NCBI RefSeq assembly: GCF_028769735.1
Contig: NC_088178.1
Span: 29,489,357 to 29,553,356, forward strand
DNA: 64,000 bases
DNA from: Zonotrichia leucophrys gambelii
Lineage: Eukaryota; Chordata; Aves; Passeriformes; Passerellidae
Reading direction: 5' to 3'
Notes under the pieces: generated by a model
Told to the model about the DNA's origin: nothing
Seen by the model: the letters and a program-made list of their open reading frames with translations, nothing else
The model's database searches: none
Translations under genes and position numbers: made by a program
Shown here: positions 45,186 through 57,735 of the stretch, in pieces
How the letters are laid out: each line of letters starts with the position of its first letter
How positions within the stretch are numbered: the stretch's first letter is position 1

Positions 45186-46332
45186 ACAAAAGAAAAGTAG
45201 TGATTACTTAGAATTTCAGAGCTGTCCCTTCAGTGGCCATTTTTGGGACAGACATCTTCAAATCCCATTTTCCTTGATATTTGCTGCTCCAGCAGCGGCT
45301 TTGGGGTATAATTTTATGGATTTGTTTATTTAGATGAGTTGGGGTTTTTTTCTGAGGCTCTTTCCTGTGGATCTGGGAGGATTTTGTGGTGCAGAATCGA
45401 TCGGTGCAGCCCCAGGCTCTGAATTAAACTGATGTGAGATCTGTGACTGGTTTTGTCACCAATAATTCCTGCCTTGAGCAGGATATTAAAGAGGACAAAT
45501 GAACACAAAACAAAGCCACCGCCAACCACATGGGTTTTATTTCACTTCCTGAATGTTCAATTAATTGTTGACAGAGATTTTTGGGGTAGATTGGGTTGGG
45601 GCTGTAAATTAAGCTTCTGTGGGTTTGTTTTGCATGCAGGGGAAGATCCTGCCCGATTTGAAAAGGTCACCACTGTTAATCATTTCAGGAAGGCAGGAAA
45701 ATATTCCAGTAATGACTCAACTGAAAGGAATAACCAAGATTAAAAGCTTCTTAGTGCTTAATAAGTGGGATCTTGATTAATTCATGCTTTTGTGACAAAG
45801 GTTGGATTATCGAGCTGAAAAATATCTTTTTTTTGGGGGGGATGTTGTTTGGCTTTAGGGTTTTTGGCTTGATTCTGCAATTAAAAAATTGGAGATCAAT
45901 GAGAAGAAGGAATAACAGGTACCAGGTGCAGCCAGTCCTGATCTGGAACTGTCCCAAATGTATTTTCCAGGAGATCGTTTGGGGATGGGAGAATTGTCCC
46001 AGGTCTCATAGGAACGAGATCCTGTTTTCATTCTCAGGCTCTCCTTTATTTGTCAGTGGTTTTAGTCATCCTTTCAGCACCACAAAGTGATTGTTGGAAA
46101 GGATCCATCACATTTCCATAGAGCTTGGGATTTATGTTAAATAGGATGTATGGATGTAATACAAATAGAGAATTGATCATCTTTGAAGGCATTCAGAGTT
46201 ACTTGTTCTTGGTTTCCTTCCCCTCACCCCAAAATCTGGGATTCCTGGCTAAATACCGAAGAATTTATCATCATAATATTAACTTATTGTAGTTTTTATT
46301 ATCTGCCTTGTGTTTAAATATATTTTTAATAC
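45186..46332. other. Intronic sequence, no gene seen
   Basis: AT-rich unique sequence between the two duplicate copies. Confidence 0.5.
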
Positions 46333-46547
46333 ACCAAATTATCAGGACTACTCATATTTAGAAAATACAGCAATCTAGAATTTTTTTTTTAATAATCCAC
46401 ACTTCTGTTCTACATTTCATTCCATTATTCCTGGTAATACTTTCATCTTTTGATTTTTTCCTTTTTTTTTTTTTTTTTTTTTGTATTAATACCTGCAAAC
46501 AAATGTTGACAATCAGTATAACTAGTTTAGCTAAAAGAGGGCTGTTT
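46333..46547 (+). repeat. Dispersed duplication of about 210 bp, copy 2
   Basis: Second copy of 44977-45185, 1.36 kb downstream in the same orientation, with an expanded poly-T tract. Confidence 0.92.
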
Positions 46548-47448
46548 TCTTATCTTAATCCTTCTGTGTTCTAATCCCAGGGGGGTTTTATGCTGGTGTT
46601 TTATGTCCTTTCAAACCCATCTCATTTCTCACACAACATTTCAGGTGTGAGCAGTGAATTTCCGTGCTTGGAGTGTCCCTGTTGTGCTAATTTCTCCTGC
46701 TAAACGAGGGAATTTGGAATGCTTCAGACACATGATCCAAAGAATCCAATTTCATCCCAGGGTCCTGCTGCTCTTGCATCTCTCTAATGCATTTTCCTGC
46801 AGACAATTTGTTTAGCTGAGGATTTAATCAGCTGGAACATCTATTTTTGATCCTGCTTTTACCAGGCCTGGCCTCATAGGGAGTGGATGAATTTGCGCTC
46901 AAGCTGAGGTGAAAAATGTCACATTTCTAATCTTGTGTCTAGTTTTTAGAATGATGAGGTGCATCTTCATATTTTTCAGTGTTTTCAGGGCCCTGGCTGG
47001 AGCTTTTAAAGCATTTTCCCTCCTGTCACTGCCCTAATCCTTGGCTGAACTGGTTTGGATTGGTGGGACACGTGTGGGGCTCCTTGGATTTGCGTTCCCT
47101 GCAGCAGATTAATCCCCAGGCCATCAAGCTGGAGTCTCCTGAGGACAGAGCAGGAGGAATTTTCTGTGTGGACGTTTCTGGATTTCAGGGGCCCCACCAC
47201 CCTCCAGGAGGTGGCTGCTGTCCCTGTCCCCTTGTCCCTTTGGGGTCCCAGTGGGGTGAGAGTGCCAGGGAAGGGCCAGCGCTGTCCAGTGAGGCCTTAG
47301 GATTTTGGCTTTTCTGTTTTTCTGTATTTGTGATCCTGCACAACTCTAAACTCCATATTCAGCGTGAGCTGCTGCTGTGAGCATCCCATTTTGGGCAGAC
47401 ACAACAATTCCTCTCCAGGCCTGGCAATCAGGGGCTCCTCACTGCCTC
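46548..47448. other. Intronic sequence, no gene seen
   Basis: Unique sequence; nothing recognised. Confidence 0.5.
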
Positions 47449-47850
47449 AGGCCCCAGAGAGGGAAACAAAAATGAGTTGGGGGCAGCAAACTTGGGGTAA
47501 ATTATTTCATTACCTGAAGCTGTAATTGGGAGATTAACCCCCAATATGCAAATGGACCAAACTTATAAAAGTGTGAAAACCTCCGACCCATGGTCCATTT
47601 TGGGTGTAGTCCCTGGGGGGCTTTGTCTGCCCGAGATGTACCTGAAGGCCCTGAGAAATGGAAACAAAAGTGAATTAGGGGGAGCAAACTTGGGGTGAAT
47701 GACTTCATTACCTGAAGCTGTAATTGGGAAATTAACCCCCAATATGCAAATGGACCAAACTTATAAAAGTGTGAAAACCTCTGTCCTGTGGTCCATTTTG
47801 GGTGTAGTCCCTGGGAGGCTTTGTCTGCCCTAGATGTACCTGAAGGCCCC
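47449..47850 (+). repeat. 198-bp tandem duplication, probably LTR-derived
   Basis: Two direct copies are offset by 198 bp ('ttataaaagtgtgaaaacct' at 47563 and 47761). The TATA-like ttataaaa and the 'attaacccccaatatgcaaa' stretch resemble U3 and promoter parts of avian ERV LTRs, but I cannot assign a family. Confidence 0.8.
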
Positions 47851-48189
47851 TCCATGAACAGAACTGCTTTTTATTCCCTTAATTTTGGAGTGGCTCTTGG
47901 CTCCCCTGGGATTTCACCGGAGATCCCTCAGGTGCAGGGGTTGGGGTTTGGGGTTTGGGATGATTTGGGGCGCTCTGGATGGGGGGAAGAGCAGCTCCAG
48001 AGGGGTTTGTGTCCAGAGGGACAGCGGGAGAGGAGATGGAGCAGGGAAGGGAGGCTGGTGGCAGGGGGAGGGAGCCACACTTAAACAGGATTTCACTTTA
48101 GGGGAAACGATTTTAAACAGGGTTAGATTGGGGATTTTGGGAACCTGGGAGAGTGGGGAGGCCCTGGTATGAATTTCCCTGGAATGAAT

Positions 48190-48320
48190 TTCCCAGAGAA
48201 GCCATGGCCGGATCCCTGGGGTGCCCAAGGCCAGGCTGGAGCACCCTGTGATGGTGGGAGATGTCCCTGCCACGGCACGGGTGGCACTGGGTGGGCTTTG
48301 AGCTCCTAACTCATCCCAGC
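48190..48320 (+). mobile_element. CR1 LINE 3'-end fragment
   Basis: 'ggtgcccaaggccaggctgg' and 'ggtgggagatgtccctgcca' match the sense CR1 3' region present in the longer copies of this window. Confidence 0.8.
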
Positions 48321-49269
48321 TTGTGTTTGTAGGGGTTTTTTTTGGGTTTTCTGTTCCTGGCAAACCAATTTTCCAGGGCACCACGCTGTGTTTGAGGCAG
48401 GAGCAGACACAATGCAGCAATTACATCCAAAAATGTGTAGGTTCATCTGCTGCCTTTAATTGGGTTTTGGTGCCTTAATAAGCCCCCCTGTGGATAATTC
48501 TGTGGAAAAGTGCAGTGTGATCGCTTTATTTCTTCATTCTCAAAATGTCTTTGTAGGGAACCTGTGATTCTTGGCAGTGTTTTGGATTTTGGAGAGCTGG
48601 ATTTTATGAGTTTGGGAAAACAATTTCCAGTTTCCTTCATTTAATGCATTAAATTTTAATGGCTGAAAATATCCATAGGGCGTCCTGACAGAGCACAAGT
48701 GAAAATTGTTCCAGTTTTGTTGTTGAAATAAGAATTGGAAATTTAGCCACTCCAAATTTTGAGTTGTTGAGTGATTGAGGGTAGTTGATCTGATAAAAAT
48801 GAGGCTGAAACCCAGGAATTTCCAACATAAATCCCAATTCTTTGTTTTGCTTGCAGCACAAATTGGCCAAGGATTCTTTTCCATGCCTGTGGGTGAGTTC
48901 TGAACTCAGCACAGCATGAGGGGAACCTGCAGTTTCCAGGAAATGTTTCATTCTTAACTTCCTATATTATGCATGTTCACAGCCATCCCATTCATTCTTT
49001 TGGGATTTCAGTCGTTTTTCCCTAATGGAATCAATAATGTTGCAGATAGAAATTCTTTGTATCTGTGTGGTCAGGGTTTGTGGGCAGTGAGTGTGTCTGG
49101 TTTGTTGTTTTCCTGTCAAAACCATGGAAAAAAGGTTTGTGGAAGCTTTCTTTGACCTACCCCAAATTCCCAGGCTCTGGTGGAAATTATGATGGGAAAA
49201 AGGAGGGAAAGGATGTGGAATTTGGAGATTTCTGCCTCCTCTTGGCTGCTGATCATACCCAGAGTGGGG
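48321..49269. other. Intronic sequence, no gene seen
   Basis: Unique AT-leaning sequence; nothing recognised. Confidence 0.5.
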
Positions 49270-51405
49270 AATTTCCTCTTCTTGGGGGAGTGACCATCCC
49301 ATTGCTGGGATTTTGGAGTGACCATTCCATTGTAGGGATTTTGGAGTGACCATCCCACTGTTGGGATTTTGCAGTGACCATCCATTGTTGGGATTTTGGG
49401 GTGACCATCCCACTGCGATTTTGGAGTGACCATCCCATTGTTGAGATTTTGGAGGAATGACCATCCCACTGTTGGGATTTTGGAGTGACCATCCCATTGT
49501 TGGGATTTTGGAGTGACCACCCATTGCTGGGATTTTGGAGTGACCACCCATTGTAGGGATTTTGCAGTGACCATCCATTGCTAGGATTTTGCAGTGACCA
49601 CCCATTGTAGAGATTTTGGAGTGACCACCCATTGTAGGGATTTTGCAGTGACCACCCATTGTTGGGATTTTGGAGTGACCATCCATTGTAGGGATTTTGG
49701 GGTGACCATCCATTGTAGGGATTTTGGAGTGACCATCCCATTGTAGGGATTTTGCAGTGACCATCCCATTGTAGGGATTTTGGAGTGACCATTCCATTGT
49801 AGAGATTTTGCAGTGACCATCCCATTGTAGGGATTTTGGAGTGACCATCCCATTGTTGAGATTTTGGAGAAATGACCATCCCACTGTTGGGATTTTGCAG
49901 TGACCATCCCATTGTAGGGATTTTGGAGTGACCATCCCATTGTTGGGATTTTAGAGTGACCATCCATTGTTGGGATTTTGGAGTGACCATCCCATTGCTG
50001 GGATTTTGGAGTGACCATCCATTGTTGGGATTTTGGAGGAATGACCATCCCACTGTTGGGATTTTGGGGTGACCATCCCATTGTAGGGATTTTGGAGTGA
50101 CCATCCATTGCTAGGATTTTGCAGTGACCATCCATTGCTGGGATTTTGGAGTGACCATCCCACTGTTGGGATTTTGGGGTGACCACCCATTGCTGGGATT
50201 TTGGAGTGACCATCCATTGCTGGGATTTTGGGGTGACCATCCCATTGTAGGGATTTTGCAGTGACCATCCATTGCTGGGATTTTGGAGTGACCATCCCAT
50301 TGTAGGGATTTTGGAGTGACCATCCCACTGTTGGGATTTTGCAGTGACCATCCATTGTAGGGATTTTAGAGTGACCATCCCATTGTTGGGATTTTGGAGT
50401 GACCATCCCATTGCTGGGTATTTGCAGTGACCACCCATTGTAGGGATTTTGCAGTGACCATCCATTGCTGGGATTTTGGAGTGACCATCCCATTGTTGGG
50501 ATTTTAGAGTGACCATCCATTGCTGGGATTTTGGAGTGACCATCCATTGCTGGGATTTTGGAGATACCATCCCGTTGTAGGGATTTTGCAGTGACCATTC
50601 CATTGTAGGGATTTTAGAGTGACCATCCATTGCTGGGATTTTGGAGTGACCATCCCATTGTAGGGATTTTGCAGTGACCATCCCATTGCTGGGATTTTGG
50701 AGTGACCACCCATTGTAGGGATTTTGCAGTGACCATCCCACTGTTGGGATTTTGGAGTGACCATCCCATTGTAGGGATTTTGGAGTGACCATCCATTGCT
50801 GGGTATTTGCAGTGACCATCCCACTGTTGGGATTTTGGAGTGACCATCCATTGTTGGGATTTTGGAGTGACCATCCCATTGCTGGGTATTTGCAGTGACC
50901 ACCCATTGTAGGGATTTTGGAGTGACCATCCCATTGTTGGGATTTTAGAGTGACCATCCATTGCAGGGATTTTGCAGTGACCATCCCATTGCTGGGATTT
51001 TGGAGTGACCACCCATTGTAGGGATTTTGGAGTGACCACCCATTGTAGGGATTTTGCAGTGACCATCCCATTGCTGGGATTTTGGAGGAATGACCATCCC
51101 ACTGTTGGGATTTTGCAGTGACCATCCATTGCTGGGATTTTGGAGTGACCACCCATTGTAGGGATTTTGCAGTGACCATCCCATTGTAGGGATTTTAGAG
51201 TGACCATCCATTGCTGGGATTTTGCAGTGACCATCCATTGTTGGGATTTTGGGGTGACCATCCATTGCTGGGATTTTGGAGTGACCATCCATTGCTAGGA
51301 TTTTGCAGTGACCATCCATTGCTGGGATTTTGCAGTGAGCATCCCATTGTTGGGATTGTGGAGTGACCACCCATTGCTGGGATTTCGGAGATACCATCCC
51401 GTTGT
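49270..51405 (+). repeat. 27/28-bp minisatellite, about 77 copies
   Basis: The unit is ggattttggagtgaccatcc plus cattgttg (28 bp; 27 bp when one c is missing). Changes are combinatorial: 'ttttggag' or 'ttttgcag', 'ccatcc' or 'ccaccc', and 'ttgttggg', 'ttgctggg' or 'ttgtaggg'. Occasional 'ggaggaatgacc' insertions occur. All long minus-strand frames through it are artefacts. Confidence 0.97.
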
Positions 51406-51639
51406 TGTTTTCCGTGGGGTTTTGGCGCCCTGTGCGGACACCTGCCAGGTGGAGCTGCTCTGTGTCAGGCCCAGCTGGCAGCTGTGGCGGTTCTGGCAGC
51501 CAGCAGAGATTGTTTTCCCCATTATTCCAGGCCGTTCATGGCTGATTTTGCCCTTTGAGGAGCATGACTGCTCGATGATTCACGGCTGCGTTCGCGGAGG
51601 CATTCCAGCAAGGAATCACAGCCACGCCGCTCCCCTTGC
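51406..51639. other. Intronic spacer
   Basis: Moderately GC-rich unique sequence between the array and the possible conserved element. Confidence 0.5.
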
Positions 51640-52070
51640 TGCTTGTTTACTGCAGCAAACATCCAGAACACAAATTGGAATTCATTAATCTGCCTGCATC
51701 TTCCCAATTAGAATTGTTCAATTAATTTTCGGGGGTTTTGAGCCAATTTCATGGGGATGATCTCCGTGTGCGCATCGCGCTTCACCACCGGCCTTGTGCT
51801 GAAAGCTGAGCTGCTTTAATACTCAAATCTTGATTTTAGGCCAGCAGAGAGGATTGATATTTTTGCCTCCAGCACGAAAAAAGAATTGTTTTGTGCTTTG
51901 TAATCTGTTACAACAACAATTTGCTTCTTCTTGCAATACATCTTTTAATTTGGCTGGCTGAGCAATATTTTCATTTGTAACCTCTGTGTCCAGAATGGAA
52001 AATGTAACATCAGAGCAGCCTAAGGAAACACCCTCAGAGCAAATAATTTGCATTTTCACAGGTTAATTTT
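51640..52070. promoter_or_regulatory. Possible conserved non-coding element
   Basis: This repeat-free stretch has a forkhead-like 'tgtttactgcagcaaacatc' and clustered homeobox-type sites ('ttcattaatctg', 'caattagaattgttcaatta'). It also carries 'aaataatttgcattttcaca' near 52045. The high information content amid repeats suggests constraint, but this is judged by eye only. Confidence 0.3.
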
Positions 52071-52289
52071 AGGAGATGCTACAGAATTTTGCTGTGAAAA
52101 AAGTGTGGCAGACAGGAAGAAGCAAAGTAAGATTTTCACCAGAAAAGAAAGAGGCAGAAATAGCAAAACATCAGGGGAGACTTAAAAATTGGTGTTATTT
52201 ACTCTCCAGGCAGTTGCTTTCTCTTAGCTCCATGAAGATTGCAGGAGAAGGCAACTTCCTCCCATTTAGGGCCAGGAATAATTCCAAAA

Positions 52290-52515
52290 CTGCAGCAAGG
52301 GGCATAATCAGGATGTGGGCACTGGAAAAGCAGCCACAGCAAATCTGGGAATTCCATCCCAGCCCCTGCCCACCCTGCCAGGGAACAATTCCTTCCCAAT
52401 ATCCCATCTAAATCCCCCTTTTCCAGCTTCCAGCCATTCCCTGTGTCCTGTCCCTCCATCCCTTGTCCCAAATCCCTCTCCAGCTCTCCTGGAGCCCCTT
52501 CAGGCCCTGGAAAGC
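52290..52515 (-). mobile_element. CR1 LINE fragment
   Basis: 'cagccacagcaaatctggga', 'ttcccaatatcccatctaaa' and 'ctggagccccttcaggccct' match the reverse complement of CR1 copy A. Confidence 0.85.
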
Positions 52516-53159
52516 CGCCCCATAACAACGTAGTACAAATAGTAAAACAACAGCTCTGAACATAAAAGACCATTTATCTTAAAAACCATTACTCATTTAT
52601 CTATTTAAAGCCTTTTTTTTTTTTTTTTTTAAACGCAGGTGAGTACAAATCTCATTGTACTCCATAAATCCGGGGAAAAGGAGCCTCTGGCAGCAGTGCC
52701 AGGGTGTTCTGTCAGAGCTCCACCTCCCACCTCTGCCTCTCTGGGCTTTGTTGGCCCACACAGCTCCAAAGGAATAAAAGCTGCATCTGCTCTAAAAAAA
52801 AAAGCTGGAGAGGGTTCGAGCGCAGTGGGAAGGGAGGGTTGGAGCAGTCACATCCCCGCTTTGCCTGGAGGTTTTTTCTGCAAAAAATCCATGGTTTTGG
52901 TGAATTTGTTGTGTCAGAGATACCCTGCACAGGCTGATTAGTCACTGTAATTAAAGCTTGAACCTCCCTGGGAAGGCACAAGGCCCCTTATTTCAGTGTG
53001 TGTTGTTTGAGCTGCGGGTCAGGGAGGGAAAGCAATTGCTGCCAAATTGCTGGCTGCAGTTCCCAGAGTCACGGATCCGTTTGCTCCCTCTGCACTCCCG
53101 GGGTTAAACGTGGCAGGAAAGTCACCAAAAACAGCAGCAAAGGGAGGGTTCTGCTCCTC
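52516..53159. other. Intronic sequence, no gene seen
   Basis: Contains a poly-T tract (52613-52630). No exon or RNA gene was recognised. Confidence 0.5.
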
Positions 53160-53640
53160 CCAGGTGAGGCCCCACCTGCAGAGCTGCCCCAGGATCCCAA
53201 CCCAGGAGGGACCTGGAGCTGCTGGAGAGATCCAGAGGAAGCCCTGGAGCTGCTGCAGGGCTGGAGCCCCTCTGGAGCCAGGCTGGGACACCTGGGGGTG
53301 CTCACCTGGAGAGGAGAAGGATCCAGGGAGAGCTCAGAGCCCTGGCAGGGCCTGCAGGGGCTCCAGGAGAGCTGAGAGGGGCTGGGGACAGGGATGGAGG
53401 GACAGCACACAGGGAATGGCTGGAAGTGAAAGAAGGTAGATTGAGATATTGGGCTATTGGGAAGGAATTCCTGACTGGAATAGAATTCCCAGATTTGCTG
53501 TGGCTGCCCCTGGATCCCTGGCAGTGCCCAAGGCCAGGCTGGACATTGGCACACCCTGGGACAGTGGAAGTGTCCCTGCCATGGCATGGGTGGGATTTAA
53601 GGTCCCACCCAACCCAAAGCATTCCAGGATTCTTTGGTCC
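53160..53640 (+). mobile_element. CR1 LINE, 5'-truncated, plus strand (copy B)
   Basis: Nearly identical to 27812-28300 through the whole length, and starting at the same internal point ('caggtgaggccccacctgca'). Small differences ('gagagctgagaggggctgg', loss of 'ggcactg') show it is a separate copy. Non-coding. Confidence 0.88.
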
Positions 53641-54780
53641 TGCAGCATTCCCATCCTCACAGGGACCGTTCCCAGCAGATCATTGATTTCCATGAGGACT
53701 CAGATCCTCCAGGTCTCTTCAGTGAACTCATTTTATGGATAGGATTTTTCCCTGTTTTTTTCTCTGTCTCCCCTGCCTCCCTTCTCCAAATCTGGATTGT
53801 TGGAAAAGCTGGGTTCCATTGTCCCTCCCTGTGAGACCAAAGCTCTCTCCAGGTGGTGCTGCCTCCTTTACATCCCCCCAAAGGGGAAATTTCCCTAAAA
53901 GTCTTGTCTCCCTAAATTATATCCATGTTTTTATGGAACAGCAATGGAATTTTTTTTTAAATCCATCACAATTGTGTCTCCAGTCCATCACTGGATTGAG
54001 ACTGGGTTTGCTTTATTCCTATGAAATGAGTGGTCTGTGAAATCCAGGAAATTCTTACTAAATTTTATTTATTTATTTTTTTTTTAATTGAGGAACTGGC
54101 AAATGGTGCAGCTCTGCCAGGGGAATTTTCACCTGTTCCAGTGCTGGGAAATGGTTCCAGTTCCTGCCTGTATCTCTGTGTATCCAACTCTGTGATGCCA
54201 AAACCCAGCAGGGTTTTTCTGGGCAGGATTTAATTTCGTATTCCTTCCTTACTAAAGTATAAATCTTTGTGTTGTTAATCCAATTCTTTGCTCTCTGAAT
54301 AGAATAAAAGCAGCCCTTTATGTTAGGCAAGACCTGGATCCAAGGTTAATTCGAATTTTATGGATAATCCCTCATTCTGTTCTGGGCACAATTGGATAGA
54401 CCTTCCCAGAATTTGAACATCACATCCTTAACAAGGTTTTATTTTGTTTATAAAGCATTTTAGTGGCAATGGATGAATGTTCCCACTCAGGTATCACCTC
54501 AGGAGTGTACTCCTTGATTGCTTTATTTTTAATTTATTAGGACATCGCTTTGTCTTTACTCTTGGGTTAAAAGCTCCTTTGCTTCCTGGAACACTCTGTC
54601 CCTTCACCCAGGAGTTCATTCCGTGATGTGAGCCCTGGAATTCTCACTAAAAACCAGAAATCTGATTTTTATTTCTTCTGTTATGCGAATTACTCCCCAT
54701 TTTCAGGGATTCAGACAAAGGTGATTTCTTTTTGCTGTTGGCTTCTCTTCTTCAATTCCCCTTAATGCCATTTATATTGT
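53641..54780. other. Intronic sequence, no gene seen
   Basis: AT-leaning unique sequence with poly-T tracts; nothing recognised. Confidence 0.5.
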
Positions 54781-54784
54781 AGCA

Positions 54785-54885
54785 TATTGTGGAATCATGG
54801 AGTGGGTTGGCTTGGGGTAGAGCTGGATGAGCTTTAGGGCCCCTCCCAGTCCAAACCAGTCTGGAATTCCATGGTCATGGTGAGA
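54785..54885. mobile_element. CR1 tail fragments
   Basis: 'ggaatcatggagtgggttgg' reads as a minus-strand CR1 tail, and 'cccagtccaaaccagtctgg' then 'aattccatgg' as a plus-strand tail, apparently abutting. Confidence 0.55.
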
Positions 54886-54959
54886 TGACAAAATGAATTT
54901 AGGAATGGAGCGAATTCCTTTCCTGGGAATTTCTGCTTTGCTCCACAGTGCTGCGCAAT

Positions 54960-55585
54960 TCCCAGCACTGGGAATCCTTCCTGCTGGATTTGGGAACCCT
55001 TCCTGTGGGAATTTGGGAATTCTTCCTGTGGGAATTTGGGAACACTTCCTGTGGGGATTTGGGAATCCTTCCTGTGGGAATTTGGGAATCCTTCCTGTGG
55101 GAATTTGGGAATCCTTCCTGTGGGAATTTGGGAATTCTTCCTGTGGGAATTGGAACCTTCTGTGGATTGGGAATTCTTACTTCCTGTGGGGATTTGGGAA
55201 CTTCCTGAATTTGGATCCTCTGGGAATTTGGGAACTTCCTTGGGAATTTGGGAACCTTTCCTGTGATTTGGGAATCTTCTGGGAATTTGGACTTTCTGCT
55301 GGAATTTGGGAATCTTTCCTGCTGGGATTTGGGGAACCTTCCTGCCATAATTTGGGGATCCTTCCTGCTGAATTTGGGAATCTTTCCTGCTGATTTGGAA
55401 ATGCTTTCTGTGGGAGTTTAGGAATCTCTCCTGCTGGAATTTGGGAATCTTTCCTGCTGGAATTTGGGAATCCTTCCTGCTGGAATTTGGGAATAATTCT
55501 GGCTGAATTTGGGGATCTTTCCTGCTGGAATTTGGGGATCTTTCCTGCTGGAATTTGGGACTCCTTCCCGCTGGAATTCCGAGTG
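54960..55585 (+). repeat. 23-bp minisatellite, about 26 copies
   Basis: The unit is aatttgggaatccttcctgt plus ggg. The left third is regular. From about 55145 to 55400 units carry many one- to six-base gaps, then regular 'ctgctggaatttgggaatct' units resume. Confidence 0.95.
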
Positions 55586-57239
55586 CTGCTGTGGGCGCAG
55601 ATCGTTGTTTTTTAACCCATTCCCTCCCTCCCAGGCTGGCAGGACCCTGCTGCCCGCACCTGGAGCAGAGTTCAGTGCCAGCAAATCCAGAGCCAGAGGG
55701 AATGATGATTGGATAATTCCCTGGGTCAGCAGTAATGGGGGCTAATTCAGGGTACTTTGGGAGATTGAATTAGGATCTGAAGTGGATCCTTTATTGAGAG
55801 CAATTTCTGAGGCTCCCCCTCTCCATCCAGCAATAATTCATGGGGAAAAATGCTCCTGAAACCCGACACACGAAATGGGATTTTTGTGCTGTTTTTTACA
55901 GGGAGCACTGACCTTTAAATACATACTTTTAGGTTTTTTTTTTTCCTTTTAAAATCCAACGGGATTTTTTCTTTCCTGTGTTGGGTGTAACACTCGTTAA
56001 AGGAGGGGCCAGCACCCAAGTCCTGTTCAGCTGGAAATAAATAAGAAATAAATACAAATTTGGGGTTGAATTACCCCAAAGAGGGTATTGAATGCAGAAA
56101 AAATATCCTTATTTTAGGGGAATGGAATCAGCAGAGCCTAATAAAGGAAATAAATGCCTACCACTAAAATAATTCCCTTTTTAAGCATTTCCATGGATGG
56201 AAATTTCCATCCTGTCCTGCAGTTGGATGTGTTTGAGTTTGACTTTGAGGTGACTTTGTGAAATGCTGGATGTTATTCCAGCCCTGGAAAAAGCAGGAGC
56301 TGCTCCTCTTGAATCATCAGGAATGAACAGATTTTAGTTCAAGTCTGACAATATTCATTTCTGGCAGGCCTTTTCCATAGGATCTCCTGGTTGAAATTGC
56401 CCTCAGAGGATTCTTCCAAACGAAACAATTCTCCTGGAATCCTAAAACCTGTTTTTGCAGGAACTTTTAAGGTTTAAATGGAGGAATGTGGATGTTGTAG
56501 CAGTGTTGGGATCTTTTCCCAAGGAATTTTCCTTGCTTTTATTTCAGTGGAAGCTTTGCCTCTCCTCATTTCCTGAGGATGGTTCTGTCAGCGTCAGGAC
56601 TTGGGAATTCAAGGAGATTTTACCAGAAAACGGGAGGTCTTAATTGAATTGAATTTAAATTTTTAATTTAATCACGCCAAAGACTGAACATCTTTGACTG
56701 CAGACACATCCCAGGCATTCAGCCGATGATTAAAACCCAAATAAAAGGTGGAAAGGGCAAAAAAAATGGCTGAAACCAGAAAGATCTGGTCTTTGGCCTT
56801 TTCAAATTTGTTTTAATTGGTTTGAACAGTGTGGATGGTGCAGCAGGGATGGTCTGGGGTGGGTTCAGTCCCAAATCCTCGGCTGTCACTGCAGTTCCCT
56901 GTGACATTTAATGCCTGTCACTCGCTCGTCACTTTAAAAACACTGGTGGAGGGGGAAAAAACTGGGAAATAATGGGAAAGCAACGCTTGTGTCAAGAAAA
57001 TGCTTGAAATGCTGCGCTTTAATTATTGCCTTCTGCCGTGAAAGGCACAGGTGGGAGTCATTAACTCCAAAATAACCCCGAAAAAACAACACACCCCAAA
57101 GCAGCCTCTTTGGAAACAGATAATGGGGAAATTACAGGTGAATTCAGCAATGAGAAAAATGAGAAAATTGCATAATAAGGAGAAGATTGGCAGCAGTAAA
57201 ATTTTTCTAGGGAAGGACCAACAGGGAGCAGAAAAGGGG
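55586..57239. other. Intronic sequence, no gene seen
   Basis: Unique sequence; nothing recognised. Confidence 0.5.
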
Positions 57240-57735
57240 GAATGTTTGGAAATTCCAGGGAAGATTTCAAACTGCACACAAGGCCCAGGATGGAAACAAA
57301 TATTGTGAGGGAAAAACCGCTGCAAAGGCCAAATGTGGAAATTCCTGCCTGGAAAAGAGTCTCATATCTGCACTCCAGAACGTTTATTGGGATGTTAATC
57401 CAGGAAATATTTGGGAATTCTGATGGAGATTTCAAATTGCACACAAAGCATGCATATGGACAAATACTGTGAGGGAAAACCACTGTAGAAGCCAGCAATT
57501 CCTGCCTGGAAAAGGAGCTTTTATCTGCACTCCAGAGCTGTTATTGGGGTTATTAATCCAAGGAATGTTTGGGAATTAAAAGGCAGATTTTGAATTGCAC
57601 ACAAAGCTGGAGGTACAAGATAATATAGTGAGGGAAAAACCACTGCAAAGGCCAACTGTGGAAATTCCTACCTGGAAAAGGGTCTCATATCTGCACTCCT
57701 GAACTGGTTTTTGGGTCTTAATGTCAGAAATGTTT
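57240..57735 (+). repeat. About 162-bp tandem repeat, three copies
   Basis: 'gtgagggaaaaaccactgca' occurs near 57305, 57468 and 57628, each followed by 'aaattcctgcctggaaaag', 'ctcatatctgcactcc' and 'tttgggaattc'. Diverged copies. Confidence 0.9.

Noticed and set aside
48967..51397. Minus-strand frames up to 532 residues ('MVTPKSQQWDGHSKIP' type)
   Set aside because: Artefact of the 27/28-bp array; the same peptide occurs in all frames as unit length shifts.
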